Origin: UBA1227 sp045642705
GTDB taxonomy: Bacteria; Bacillota; Clostridia; Oscillospirales; Acutalibacteraceae
DNA length: 64,000 nt
Reading direction: 5' to 3'
Assembly (NCBI GenBank): GCA_045642705.1
Contig: JAZUJK010000004.1
Span: 62,001-126,000, forward strand
The position numbers and the translations under genes were made by a program. Below are positions 33,398 to 42,158 of this stretch, one piece after another. The notes beneath the pieces are model-generated. The model had not been told where the DNA came from and did not search any database. It worked only from the letters and a program-made list of their open reading frames with translations. How positions within the stretch are numbered: the first letter of the stretch is position 1; every line of letters begins with the position of its first letter.

Positions 33398-33967
33398 ATG
33401 GTAGAAGCATTTAAAAAGATGATTGATAATTGGAAAGACGTTAATGGCAAGACTAATCGCCCGGATTATTGGTGGGCAACACTTGCAGAGGTTCTTGTAA
33501 CTTTCGTTGCATGTATTATTCCAGGAATTCTTCTTGGCATCGGCGCTGGAATGGATAATGGCGCTAGCGCAGTTTTCGTAATTCTCGGTATTATTCTCTG
33601 CGTAGTTGTTGGCGTTTTAGTTATCTTCCTTGCAATTGCAGATATTACAATGACAGTTCGTCGTCTTCGTGATGCTGGCTTCCCATGGTGGCTTATTTTC
33701 GTAAACTTTATCCCATCAGTAGGCCAGATTGCTTTGATTGTTCTTCTCTGCTTCCCATCAACAGATACACCTGTATTTACGGTTGGTGTTGGTACAGCAG
33801 CACCTCAAGCAGCACCATCTGCTCCTGTAGAGAATGCTTCACCTATTGTTGATGTAACTCCAGAAGAGGCTCCAGTAGTAGACGCTGATGCTTGGATTTG
33901 CCCAGCTTGTGGCGCAGCATGTTCTGGAAAATTCTGCCCAAAGTGTGGCACAGCAAAGCCTGAATAA
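33398..33967 (+). CDS. DUF805 membrane protein with zinc ribbon
   Basis: A 189-residue protein. NRPDYWWATL (19-28) and RRLRDAGFPWWLIF are the two DUF805 signatures, with three to four membrane spans. After an Ala/Pro/Val-rich linker the C-terminus holds ICPACGAACSGKFCPKCGT, a double CxxC zinc ribbon. DUF805 proteins have no firm function. A strong terminator follows. Confidence 0.85.
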   Translation: MVEAFKKMIDNWKDVNGKTNRPDYWWATLAEVLVTFVACIIPGILLGIGAGMDNGASAVFVILGIILCVVVGVLVIFLAIADITMTVRRLRDAGFPWWLIFVNFIPSVGQIALIVLLCFPSTDTPVFTVGVGTAAPQAAPSAPVENASPIVDVTPEEAPVVDADAWICPACGAACSGKFCPKCGTAKPE

Positions 33968-33980
33968 AATCAAAAAATAA

Positions 33981-34002
33981 AAGGAGTGGTTCGCCACTCC
34001 TT
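33981..34002 (+). terminator. terminator after the DUF805 gene
   Basis: AAGGAGTGG / CCACTCCTT stem with a TTCG tetraloop, followed by TTTTTATTAG. Confidence 0.93.
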
Positions 34003-34088
34003 TTTTTATTAGACATTTGACCGAATATGTGTATAATAGTAACCAATAGTCTTATGCTATTATTAAATAAACGAAAGGAATGATGCAA

Positions 34089-34799
34089 ATGAAAGGTACA
34101 ATAATTAAGTTCGCAATTGCGTTTGTACTTTGCTTTGCCATTGCCTTCGGAACTATTACAGTCGGAATGGGAAAAACACGTCAGAATAGCACTTCCGCTA
34201 TGGAAGAAGCAGGAGTTGTTCCGACACAGGTAACTGTAGCACCAACTAAGAAACCTGCCCCACCATCTTCTACGCAGGCTCCAACAAGTAGTGCACCTGT
34301 TTCAGATCCTACATCAACAACTACGACGACAACAACTAAACCGACTACAACCACCACTAAGGCGACAACCACTACAACTCTTCCTGCTGGAAAGCAAGAG
34401 GAGGAAATCGCATCGTTTGGAGAATTGCAGCTGAATACACTGAAGTATGTAAATCAGGCAAGAAAGAAAGCAGGTCTTGCTGAACTTTCACTCGATGCAA
34501 CTCTCAATAGTTGTGCGGCAACTCGTGCCAAGGAAATGGCCAAGGCAGGAAAACTTACTCACACACGTCCTGACGGTTCCAAGTGCTTTACTGTGCTGGA
34601 ATCAACAGCATATGCTAAGGGCTATCACGGTGAGAATATTGCTTATAACTACGACAATTCTAAGACCGTTGTTGCAGGCTGGATGGAGTCTGAATCACAT
34701 AAGGCAAATATCCTTTCCAAGAATTATACCAAGATGGGTATTGCACGTGAAAAGGACAAAGAAGGCCATTATTATTGGTGCCAGATTTTCGTAGGTTAA
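34089..34799 (+). CDS. secreted CAP-domain (SCP/PR1) protein with Thr-rich linker
   Basis: A 236-residue exported protein. An N-terminal hydrophobic segment (about 5-25) acts as signal or anchor; a Pro/Thr linker (about 45-105, almost only Thr) leads to a CAP domain (115-236) with LNTLKYVNQARKKAGL, RAKEMAKAGKLTHTRPDG, YHGENIAY and WMESESHKANIL. Of three clustered ATGs I chose 34089, which is nine bases from AAAGGA. YkwD-like CAP proteins of Firmicutes have unclear roles. A TATAAT at 34032-34037 may be its -10. Confidence 0.88.
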   Translation: MKGTIIKFAIAFVLCFAIAFGTITVGMGKTRQNSTSAMEEAGVVPTQVTVAPTKKPAPPSSTQAPTSSAPVSDPTSTTTTTTTKPTTTTTKATTTTTLPAGKQEEEIASFGELQLNTLKYVNQARKKAGLAELSLDATLNSCAATRAKEMAKAGKLTHTRPDGSKCFTVLESTAYAKGYHGENIAYNYDNSKTVVAGWMESESHKANILSKNYTKMGIAREKDKEGHYYWCQIFVG

Positions 34800-34807
34800 A
34801 AAAGTAC

Positions 34808-34836
34808 TTGCACTTTATATAACGTTCTGTTATTAT
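34808..34836 (+). promoter_or_regulatory. rplS promoter
   Basis: TTGCAC (34808-34813), 17 bases, TATTAT (34831-34836) with an extended TG (34828-34829). The segment 34824-34844 equals the tig promoter core 40634-40654 in 19 of 21 positions. Confidence 0.75.
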
Positions 34837-34842
34837 AAATAG

Positions 34843-34934
34843 GCGTTTGAGCCTCGCTCAAACAAACTTCCCGGACGGTCCTCTGACACTCCCGTGTGTA
34901 TGAACGTTCTGATTATTTTTATGGAGGAATAAAA
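34843..34934 (+). promoter_or_regulatory. L19 (rplS) mRNA leader
   Basis: About 90 bases of structured leader: GTTTGAGC-CTC-GCTCAAAC (34845-34863), then GGAC-G-GTCC and ACAC-TCCC-GTGT hairpins, and a repeat of AACGTTCTG (34903-34911; first copy in the promoter, 34821-34829). Position and hairpins fit the Firmicute ribosomal protein L19 leader family, thought to mediate feedback by L19. I did not align it to the Rfam model. Confidence 0.5.
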
Positions 34935-35276
34935 ATGGACGCACTTAAAATCATTACAGAGGGCCAGGTTAAGGCTGAACAGACACAGTTTAACATCGGT
35001 GATACTGTTAAAGTACACGTTAATATCAAGGAAGGTAACCGTGAGAGAATTCAGGTTTTCGAGGGTACTGTAATTGCTAAGCGTGGTAGCGGTGTTTCAG
35101 AGACATTCACAGTACGTCGTGTATCATATGGCGTAGGTGTTGAGAGAGTATTCCCTCTTAACTCACCAAATGTTGCTAAGATCGAAGTTACTCGTCGTGG
35201 TAAGGTTCGTAGAAGCAAGCTCTACTATCTTCGTGATAGAGTTGGTAAGGCTTCTAAGGTTAAGGAACAACTTTAA
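34935..35276 (+). CDS. rplS: 50S ribosomal protein L19
   Basis: A 113-residue ribosomal protein at the 30S-50S interface. GDTVKVHVNIKEGNRERIQVFEGTV (read as parts) and the basic C-terminus GKVRRSKLYYLRDRVGKASK are typical. ATG follows GGAGG by seven bases. Usual partners rimM and trmD are absent; a CAP protein lies upstream instead, while the downstream order lepB-rbgA-rnhB is the one common in Firmicutes. Confidence 0.98.
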   Translation: MDALKIITEGQVKAEQTQFNIGDTVKVHVNIKEGNRERIQVFEGTVIAKRGSGVSETFTVRRVSYGVGVERVFPLNSPNVAKIEVTRRGKVRRSKLYYLRDRVGKASKVKEQL

Positions 35277-35288
35277 TTTTGGTTACGA

Positions 35289-35310
35289 GAGGACGACCCT
35301 GGTCGTCCTC
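35289..35310 (+). terminator. rplS terminator
   Basis: GAGGACGACC / GGTCGTCCTC stem with a two-base apparent loop (opening to eight bases), followed by TTATTTTTTATTT. Confidence 0.88.
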
Positions 35311-35398
35311 TTATTTTTTATTTATATATAAATTTGATTTTGTAACCTATTTGTAGTAAAATGAATTTTCAATTAGTAGTTTGGGGAGGTGAACCCGG

Positions 35399-35968
35399 AT
35401 GACAGAATATGAAGAAATTATTTTTAAGGATGGTGCAGTTGTGGACAGTAAAAGTTTCAGAATACATGAATTGATCTACGACATAGTATCAGTTCTTATT
35501 TCAGCTTCAATTGCAGTATTTGTTATATTGGCATGTTTATTCCGAGTTGCATCAGTAGTTGGCTCTTCTATGGAACCTACTCTCCTTGAAAATGATAGAT
35601 TGATAATAACTCCTGCAACAATAAATTATTCACATGGTGACATCGTTGTAATTCATAGAGAAAATGATGTATCCATCGTAAAACGTGTTATAGCAGTGCC
35701 GGGGGATACAATCGATATTGATTTCAATACTGGTACGGTTTATCTAAATGATAAAGAACTCCACGAGGAGTATATAGCAGATAAAACTTATCTTCAGTAC
35801 TCTGACGGACCGACTTTTCCAGTAGTGATCCCAACAGGCTACTATTTCGTTATGGGAGACAATCGAAACGGTTCACTTGATTCAAGATCCGCTTCAATTG
35901 GTCTCATAAATGAACAATACATATTAGGAAAAATGTTGATAGATGTAAATAATAAGGAGGCGAAATAA
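35399..35968 (+). CDS. lepB: signal peptidase I, first of two
   Basis: A 189-residue type I signal peptidase with one membrane span (about 27-50). The nucleophile is Ser57 (GSSMEPTL) and the base Lys95 (VSIVKRVIAVPGD); GDNRNGSLDSR closes the fold. GGAGG lies 10 bases upstream. The promoter region begins TGTAACCTATT (35341-35351), a near WalR-box match, with TAAAAT (35357-35362) as -10. Confidence 0.95.
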   Translation: MTEYEEIIFKDGAVVDSKSFRIHELIYDIVSVLISASIAVFVILACLFRVASVVGSSMEPTLLENDRLIITPATINYSHGDIVVIHRENDVSIVKRVIAVPGDTIDIDFNTGTVYLNDKELHEEYIADKTYLQYSDGPTFPVVIPTGYYFVMGDNRNGSLDSRSASIGLINEQYILGKMLIDVNNKEAK

Positions 35969-36526
35969 ATGGAAACAAGAGAAAAAATACAAGTGTTACT
36001 CTATGATGCAGTTAGTGTACTAATTACAGCAACAATTATTCTTGCTATTTTATTTACCTTCTTTTTCCGTTTCGTAGGAGTTATAGGTAATTCTATGAAT
36101 CCTATTTTGACGACAGGCGATTATGTATTGCTTAATGAAATCGGCTCAAATTACAAGCCTCACTATGGTGATGTGGTTGTAATTTCAAGACCAGGCTCAC
36201 TCAATGAAAGTATCATTAAGCGCGTTATTGCAACCGAGGGTGAGACAATTAATATTGATTTCGGCAGCGGAAAAGTATTCCTTGATGGCGCTGAAATTGT
36301 TGAGCCTTATATCAATAACTCAACCAATACAAAGTACGATATGAAATTCCCTCTCGAGGTGCCAGAAGGCTATTGCTTCGTTATGGGTGACAATAGACAG
36401 GGCTCTATTGACTCCAGATCAACAATAGTTGGACTTATCGATAACAGAAGTATTATCGGTAAGGCAACCAAGGGAATCACACAAGAGGGAATTGTTTCAC
36501 TGGATGTTAGAGACTTCTTAGAGTAA
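35969..36526 (+). CDS. lepB: signal peptidase I, second of two
   Basis: A 185-residue paralogue beginning right after the first gene's stop. Ser42 (GNSMNPIL) and Lys84 (SIIKRVIATEGE) are kept, as is GDNRQGSIDSR. The acidic N-terminal stretch of the first copy is missing. The two differ in the residue after the nucleophile (E versus N before P), which may shift substrate preference. Tandem copies suggest divided labour in secretion. Confidence 0.95.
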   Translation: METREKIQVLLYDAVSVLITATIILAILFTFFFRFVGVIGNSMNPILTTGDYVLLNEIGSNYKPHYGDVVVISRPGSLNESIIKRVIATEGETINIDFGSGKVFLDGAEIVEPYINNSTNTKYDMKFPLEVPEGYCFVMGDNRQGSIDSRSTIVGLIDNRSIIGKATKGITQEGIVSLDVRDFLE

Positions 36527-36537
36527 GGAGCAGAAAA

Positions 36538-37404
36538 ATGGCAGATATTTCCAAGGATACTGTGCAATGGTTTCCTGGCCATATGGCCAAGACCCGCAGA
36601 AAAATAAAAGAGAATTTGCCACTGGTTGATGCTGTTGTAGAACTTGTTGATGCGAGAATTCCAATATCCAGCCGCAATCCAGAACTGGATGAGCTGACAA
36701 GCAGTAAGCCTCGCATCATTCTTCTCAATAAATGTGATGTCGCGGATGCTAATGCGACAGCGCAGTGGATACGCCATTTCGAGGAAATGGGGGCGCATGC
36801 CATGGCTGTTGACTGCAAGACAGGCAAGGGCCTTGGAAAATTCGACGAGGTGGTGAAGGCTGCCCTTGCCGACAAGATTGCAGCCAACATAGAGAAGGGC
36901 ATGCCGGGTAAGGCACTGCGCTTTATGGTCGTTGGTATCCCTAACACAGGCAAGTCCACTTTTATCAATAAAATGAGTGGTAGAAATAGGCTCAAGACTG
37001 CAGACAAGCCAGGCGTCACAAGAACAAGCCAGTGGGTTGCCTGTGGAAATGGAATCGAGCTCCTTGACACACCAGGTGTGTTATGGCCTAAGTTCGATGA
37101 TCCAGCAGTAGGCGATAAGCTTGCATTCATAGGCTCAGTCAAGGACGAGATCTTGGATGCCGAGACTATTGCAGTGCGCCTAATAGATGTATTGAAGCGC
37201 GATTATAGTGATCGCTTGATTGAAAGATATAAAATTTCCAATGAAGATATGGAACTTGAGTCATATGAAATATTGGAAAAAATTGGAATTGCTCGTGGTA
37301 TGAAGATTAGAGGCGGCGAAGTTGATACTGAACGTGCAGCTGTAACCCTTCTCGATGAGTACCGCGGCGGCAAGCTCGGAAGACTAACATTTGAGAGGCC
37401 TTGA
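36538..37404 (+). CDS. rbgA: ribosome biogenesis GTPase A
   Basis: A 288-residue circularly permuted GTPase needed for late 50S assembly. Motif order is G4 (NKCD 64-67), G1 (GIPNTGKST 133-141), G3 (DTPG 177-180), as expected for the YlqF/RbgA family. The N-terminal QWFPGHMAKTRR is diagnostic. The C-terminal domain binds rRNA. It overlaps the region before rnhB. Confidence 0.97.
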   Translation: MADISKDTVQWFPGHMAKTRRKIKENLPLVDAVVELVDARIPISSRNPELDELTSSKPRIILLNKCDVADANATAQWIRHFEEMGAHAMAVDCKTGKGLGKFDEVVKAALADKIAANIEKGMPGKALRFMVVGIPNTGKSTFINKMSGRNRLKTADKPGVTRTSQWVACGNGIELLDTPGVLWPKFDDPAVGDKLAFIGSVKDEILDAETIAVRLIDVLKRDYSDRLIERYKISNEDMELESYEILEKIGIARGMKIRGGEVDTERAAVTLLDEYRGGKLGRLTFERP

Positions 37405-37406
37405 TT

Positions 37407-38009
37407 ATGGATAGTCCATCATATGAATATGAAAAAGCAGCTATCGATTCCGGCTTTACAGTTGTATGTGGAATCGATGAAGCGGGCCGCGGTCCTCTCG
37501 CTGGACCTGTTTTCGCAGCGGCTGTCGTATTGCCACTCGATTGCGAAATAGAGGGACTAAATGACTCCAAGAAGTTGACCGAGAAAAAGAGAGAAGCTCT
37601 CTTTGATGTGATAATTGAAAAAGCAGTCGCCTATAGTGTTGCATCTTCATCAGAAAAAGAGATCGATGAAATCAATATTTTACAAGCGACTTTTCTTGCA
37701 ATGAGACGCGCTTATGAAGGACTTGGTATAGTTCCAGATATGGCACTCATTGATGGAAATAAAAAGCCTGGCCTTCCTTGTACAGAGGAGACTGTTGTCA
37801 AGGGCGATGCAAAATCTATGAGCATTGCCGCAGCATCAATTCTTGCCAAGGTTTCAAGGGACAGATATATGCTGGAAATGGCAAAACTATATCCAGAGTA
37901 TCAATTTGAAAAGCACAAGGGGTATGGAACGGCTCTTCACTATGAAAAAATCCGTGAATTTGGACCATCTGAGATTCATAGAATGACCTTCCTTAAGAAA
38001 ATGCATTAA
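37407..38009 (+). CDS. rnhB: ribonuclease HII
   Basis: A 200-residue enzyme that cleaves RNA in RNA-DNA hybrids and single ribonucleotides. CGIDEAGRGPLAGPV holds the first Asp-Glu pair; LNDSKKLT, ALIDGNKKP and SIAAASILAKVSRD follow. I chose ATG 37407, eight bases after GAGAGG; a TTG two codons earlier overlaps the rbgA stop. Confidence 0.96.
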   Translation: MDSPSYEYEKAAIDSGFTVVCGIDEAGRGPLAGPVFAAAVVLPLDCEIEGLNDSKKLTEKKREALFDVIIEKAVAYSVASSSEKEIDEINILQATFLAMRRAYEGLGIVPDMALIDGNKKPGLPCTEETVVKGDAKSMSIAAASILAKVSRDRYMLEMAKLYPEYQFEKHKGYGTALHYEKIREFGPSEIHRMTFLKKMH

Positions 38010-38035
38010 CACTGTGGCTATCGTGGAAAGGCATT

Positions 38036-38410
38036 ATGAAAACCACTGGGCTCGGAATAGATGGTGAGCAGATTGCGACAAATTTTTTAAAAGAGCATGG
38101 CTACCATATAATCTGTAGAAATTTCATCTCGCGATTTGGCGAGATAGATATTATTGGACGCGATGGAAAATATCTCGCGTTCGTTGAAGTCAAAACACGT
38201 AAATCAAGTGGCAATATTGCCACAGGATTTGAGGCTATTGATGTTGCAAAACAAAAGAAAATAATTCGCACTGCGAACTATTTTCTGCTGTGCAACAAGC
38301 AATATGCGAGGTCAAATTTACAACCGCGTTTTGACTGCATAGAAATAGATATTGATGAAAATACGGGAGAAATTAGAACTGAGATGCTAAAAAATGCATT
38401 TGAGCTCTAG
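38036..38410 (+). CDS. YraN/UPF0102 endonuclease-like protein
   Basis: A 124-residue protein. GEQIATNFLKEHGY, CRNFISRFGEIDIIGRDG and LAFVEVKTRKS match the UPF0102 family, which has a restriction-endonuclease-like PD-(D/E)xK core (here E-D-EVK). It often lies next to rnhB, as here. The role is probably in DNA repair or Holliday junction handling, but this is not settled. Confidence 0.92.
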   Translation: MKTTGLGIDGEQIATNFLKEHGYHIICRNFISRFGEIDIIGRDGKYLAFVEVKTRKSSGNIATGFEAIDVAKQKKIIRTANYFLLCNKQYARSNLQPRFDCIEIDIDENTGEIRTEMLKNAFEL

Positions 38411-38424
38411 GCAAGGAGACGTAT

Positions 38425-39903
38425 ATGTTTTATACAAGCACAAGAAATAAGAATTTGAAGGTTACATCATCTGAGGCCATTACGAAGGGCATCTCTGATG
38501 AGGGAGGACTTTTCGTACCATGCGAGATACCACAGCTCTCTACTGATGATATTTCTGCAATGGTAGGAATGTCATACAAGGAGCGCGCTAAGAAGATTTT
38601 ATCTCTCTATCTCACTGATTTTACAAAGGATGAGATTGAATATTGCGTAGAAGGAGCTTATCGCGATGGTAAGTTCAAGAGCGCAGCAGTGGCTCCACTT
38701 GTAGCACTTGATGATAAAGCTAATATTTTGGAACTCTTCTGGGGCCCTACTTGTGCATTTAAAGATATGGCATTGCAACTTCTTCCTTATCTGCTTACAA
38801 CTGCTGCCAAGAGAGCAGCACCAGATAAGGAGATTGTAATTCTTGTTGCAACATCGGGCGACACGGGAAAAGCTGCACTTGAGGGCTTCCGCGATGTACC
38901 ACATACACGTATTCTCGTATTTTATCCAGCACTAGGTGTCAGCCCTATGCAGAAGTTGCAGATGCAGACACAAGAGGGTGCCAATGTTGGCGTCTGTGCA
39001 ATAAAAGGTAATTTTGATGACGCACAAACTGGCGTTAAGAAGATATTTACAGACAAAGCAGTTGCAGAGAAGCTCGCAGCATCTGGCATGATGTTCTCAT
39101 CAGCAAACTCTATCAACTGGGGTCGTCTCGTACCTCAGGTTGTATATTATTGCAGCGCTTATTGTGACATGCTTGCTGCAGGGAAATTGCAGATGGGTGA
39201 GCCTATGGATGTTGTTGTACCAACAGGAAACTTTGGTAACATTCTTGCTGCATATTATGCTAAGAAGATGGGCATTCCAATCAAGACTCTCGTATGCGCA
39301 TCCAATAGCAACAATGTACTTACAGACTTCCTCACAACAGGAACATATGATAAGAATCGTGAGTTCTATCTCACAACATCTCCATCTATGGATATCCTTA
39401 TCTCATCCAATCTTGAGAGACTTCTTTTCCATCTCTCAGATGAGAATGATGAGGAAATTCGTGGATATATGAATGATCTTGTAACCACAGGAAAATATAC
39501 CGTATCAGATAAAATTATGGCTGGTATCAAGGAGAATTTTGCTGCTGGTTTCTCAACAGAGGAAGAGGATGCAGAGACAATCAAGTCCACATATGATGCA
39601 GGTTATCTCTCAGATACACATACAGCAGTTGCAATCAATGTCTATAACAAATTGAAGGATGGAACACCTACTGTTATTGCATCTACTGCATCACCATATA
39701 AGTTCCCAAAGAGTGTGCTTTCAGCAATCCTTGGCAAGGCACCAGAACTTGATGAATTTGATATGACAGACGAGTTGTCACGTGTTACTGGAACTGAGGT
39801 TCCAGCACCTCTTGCAGGCCTAAAGGATAGAACTGTACGTTTCACATCCGTATCTGAGATAGCGGATATGGAGCAGTGCGTATATGACATGCTCGGCATT
39901 TAA
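38425..39903 (+). CDS. thrC: threonine synthase
   Basis: A 492-residue PLP enzyme that makes threonine from phosphohomoserine. The PLP lysine is Lys113 in GPTCAFKDMALQLL; VATSGDTGKAALEGF binds phosphate and VPTGNFGNILAAYYAKKMG follows. The length fits the long (yeast/E. coli-like) form. AAGGAG precedes the ATG. No other threonine genes are adjacent. Confidence 0.96.
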   Translation: MFYTSTRNKNLKVTSSEAITKGISDEGGLFVPCEIPQLSTDDISAMVGMSYKERAKKILSLYLTDFTKDEIEYCVEGAYRDGKFKSAAVAPLVALDDKANILELFWGPTCAFKDMALQLLPYLLTTAAKRAAPDKEIVILVATSGDTGKAALEGFRDVPHTRILVFYPALGVSPMQKLQMQTQEGANVGVCAIKGNFDDAQTGVKKIFTDKAVAEKLAASGMMFSSANSINWGRLVPQVVYYCSAYCDMLAAGKLQMGEPMDVVVPTGNFGNILAAYYAKKMGIPIKTLVCASNSNNVLTDFLTTGTYDKNREFYLTTSPSMDILISSNLERLLFHLSDENDEEIRGYMNDLVTTGKYTVSDKIMAGIKENFAAGFSTEEEDAETIKSTYDAGYLSDTHTAVAINVYNKLKDGTPTVIASTASPYKFPKSVLSAILGKAPELDEFDMTDELSRVTGTEVPAPLAGLKDRTVRFTSVSEIADMEQCVYDMLGI

Positions 39904-39922
39904 TTTAAATTGAGGTTTTAGT

Positions 39923-40612
39923 ATGGCCGTTTTCGCAATAGGCGATACGCATCTATCTCTCGGCGCCGATAAACCAATGGATATTTTCGGCGGCTGGCAG
40001 GACTATATGGATCGCCTTTCGAAAAATTGGATAAGAGTAGTATCCGCTGACGATACAGTGGTAATTCCTGGCGATATTTCTTGGGCTCTTAATTTGGAGG
40101 ACACATTGGACGATTTACGTTTCATTGACAGTCTTCCAGGTACTAAGATAATCGGCAAGGGAAACCATGATTATTGGTGGGAGACACTTACTAAGATGAA
40201 TGCATTTTTAGAGGCAAATGAGATTAGTACAATCAAATTCCTCTTTAACAATGCATATCCGGTAGGTGATATCGCTATATGTGGCTCTAGAGGCTGGTTT
40301 TTTGATGATGATAGCGAGGCATCCGACAAGATAATCAATCGCGAATGCGGTAGGCTACGCACGTCAATCGATGCAGCACGGGCGACGGGCAAGGAGCCAG
40401 TTCTCTTTCTCCATTATCCGCCGATTTCGGGTGACCGAATCTGCGAGCCGATAATGGAAGTTCTCATAGAGTCTGGCATAAAGCGTTGCTATTATGCCCA
40501 CCTCCATGGAGCATCGATTCCATACGCATTTCGCGATACATATGAGGGAATAAAATTTGATTTGATATCTGCTGATTCCCTCGAATTTTGCCCTAAATTA
40601 ATTTGCAAATAA
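39923..40612 (+). CDS. calcineurin-like metallophosphoesterase
   Basis: A 229-residue enzyme with the full metal set: FAIGDTHL (7-9), VIPGDISW, GKGNHDYWW, FLHYPP and YYAHLHG. These coordinate two metals. The substrate is unknown; relatives without a signal peptide act on nucleotides or phosphoproteins inside the cell. It is not a recognised histidinol-phosphatase, although the his operon downstream lacks one. Confidence 0.88.
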   Translation: MAVFAIGDTHLSLGADKPMDIFGGWQDYMDRLSKNWIRVVSADDTVVIPGDISWALNLEDTLDDLRFIDSLPGTKIIGKGNHDYWWETLTKMNAFLEANEISTIKFLFNNAYPVGDIAICGSRGWFFDDDSEASDKIINRECGRLRTSIDAARATGKEPVLFLHYPPISGDRICEPIMEVLIESGIKRCYYAHLHGASIPYAFRDTYEGIKFDLISADSLEFCPKLICK

Positions 40613-40617
40613 AATAG

Positions 40618-40646
40618 TGGAAATCATAAACTTGTTCTGTTATAAT
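40618..40646 (+). promoter_or_regulatory. trigger factor gene promoter
   Basis: TGGAAA (40618-40623), 17 bases, TATAAT (40641-40646) with extended TG (40638-40639). The expected start is the GG of ATAGGC, as in the rplS promoter. Confidence 0.72.
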
Positions 40647-40697
40647 ATATAGGCTTTTATGATACCAATAAATAGTTATTAGAAGGAGAGGCTTGAA

Positions 40698-42134
40698 ATG
40701 AGCTTAAAAACATCAAAGAAAGTAGAAACTAATGTCTACGAACTTGAAATCAATGTTGACGCTGCTGCTTGGGCAGATGCCAACGACAAGGCATATGAGA
40801 AGGTAAAGAAATCTATCCAGGTTCCTGGCTTCCGCAAGGGCAAGGCAACTAAGGGTATGATTATCAAGTACTACGGTGAGGAAGTATTCTATAACGATGC
40901 TTTCGAACTTCTCTATCCTGAGACAGTTGAGGCTGCTGTTAATGAGGCTGACCTCGAACTCGTTGATTCTCCATATGACATCGACTTCAAGGAAGTTGGA
41001 AAAGATGGAGTTACATTCACAGTTAAATGTGTAGTAAAGCCAGAGATTGAACTTGGCAAGTACAAAGGCATCAAGGTTACTAAGGCTGCAACAGAAGTAA
41101 CAGCTACTGAGGTAGATGCAGAAATCAATATGCTTCGTGAGCGCAATGCCCGTCTCGTAGAAGTTGACCGCAAGGTTAAGGACGGCGACCTCACAGTTAT
41201 CGATTTCACAGGTTCTGTTGACGGTGTTGAATTCCAGGGCGGTCACGCTGAGGAATACGAACTTGAAATTGGTTCAGGTTCATTCATCCCAGGATTTGAA
41301 GATCAGATCATCGGCCACAAGGCTGGCGATGAGTTTGATATAGACGTTAAGTTCCCAGAGGAGTATGGCTCAGAGGAACTTGCAGGCAAGGATGCTAAAT
41401 TTGCAATTAAACTTCATACAGTAAAAGAGAAGGAATTCCCAGAGCTCGATGATGAGTTCGCAAAGGACGTATCAGAGTTCGACACACTCAAGGAACTCAA
41501 GGCTGACACTAAGAAGAATCTTGAGAATCGTAAGAACGAGCAGGCAGATCAGGAACTTGAGCAGGCTCTTGCAGATGAACTTGCTAAACTTGTTTCAGGC
41601 GAGATCCCACAGGTTATGTTTGACCGTGCAATCGATGATTCAATCCAGCAGTTCGGTTATCAGATTCAGCAGGCTGGTATGGACCTTGACCTCTACATGC
41701 AGTACACAGGCACAACTGAGGAAGCTCTCCGTGAGCAGTTCAAGGATCGTGCTGAGACTCAGGTTAAGTGCACACTTGCTCTTGAGAAGATTGCAGAGCT
41801 TGAGAAGATTGAAGTATCAGACGCTGACGTTGATGCTCGTATCGACGAGATGGCTAAGATGTATGAAGTTGAGCCTGATATGATCAAGAACGCATTTGGC
41901 GTAGAAGAGATCCGTGCTGATCTCAAGAAGGCTAAGGCTCTTGATGCTGTTAAGGCAGCAGCTAAGATTACAGAGGATAAGCCAGCTGCTAAGAAGGCTC
42001 CAGCCAAGAAGGCTGCTGACAAGGCAGACGACAAGGCTGAAAAGAAGCCAGCTGCTAAGAAGACAGCTGAGAAGAAGCCTGCTGAAAAGAAGGCTCCAGC
42101 TAAGAAAGCACCTGCTAAGAAGGCAGACAAATAA
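40698..42134 (+). CDS. tig: trigger factor with histone-like C-terminal tail
   Basis: A ribosome-bound chaperone and prolyl isomerase, 478 residues. The ribosome-binding domain has VPGFRKGKATKGMIIKYYG; the FKBP-type domain (about 155-245) has VIDFTGSVDGVEFQGG and FIPGFEDQIIGHKAGDEF; the helical arm domain runs to about 420. The last 55 residues are an added low-complexity tail with repeated AKKAP, EKKPA and AAKK, much like histone H1 C-termini. Most trigger factors end near 430. It is followed by clpP and clpX, the common order. Confidence 0.95.
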   Translation: MSLKTSKKVETNVYELEINVDAAAWADANDKAYEKVKKSIQVPGFRKGKATKGMIIKYYGEEVFYNDAFELLYPETVEAAVNEADLELVDSPYDIDFKEVGKDGVTFTVKCVVKPEIELGKYKGIKVTKAATEVTATEVDAEINMLRERNARLVEVDRKVKDGDLTVIDFTGSVDGVEFQGGHAEEYELEIGSGSFIPGFEDQIIGHKAGDEFDIDVKFPEEYGSEELAGKDAKFAIKLHTVKEKEFPELDDEFAKDVSEFDTLKELKADTKKNLENRKNEQADQELEQALADELAKLVSGEIPQVMFDRAIDDSIQQFGYQIQQAGMDLDLYMQYTGTTEEALREQFKDRAETQVKCTLALEKIAELEKIEVSDADVDARIDEMAKMYEVEPDMIKNAFGVEEIRADLKKAKALDAVKAAAKITEDKPAAKKAPAKKAADKADDKAEKKPAAKKTAEKKPAEKKAPAKKAPAKKADK

Positions 42135-42158
42135 TCCTTTTAAAAAGGAGGCATTTAT

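Noticed and set aside
34300..34385. Short tandem repeats ACAACAACT-like
   Set aside because: They encode the Thr-rich linker of the CAP-domain protein; low-complexity coding, not a mobile or regulatory repeat.
39923..40612. Metallophosphoesterase as the missing histidinol-phosphatase
   Set aside because: Known histidinol-phosphatases are of PHP, HAD or inositol-phosphatase type; this is a calcineurin-like fold and lies outside the operon.
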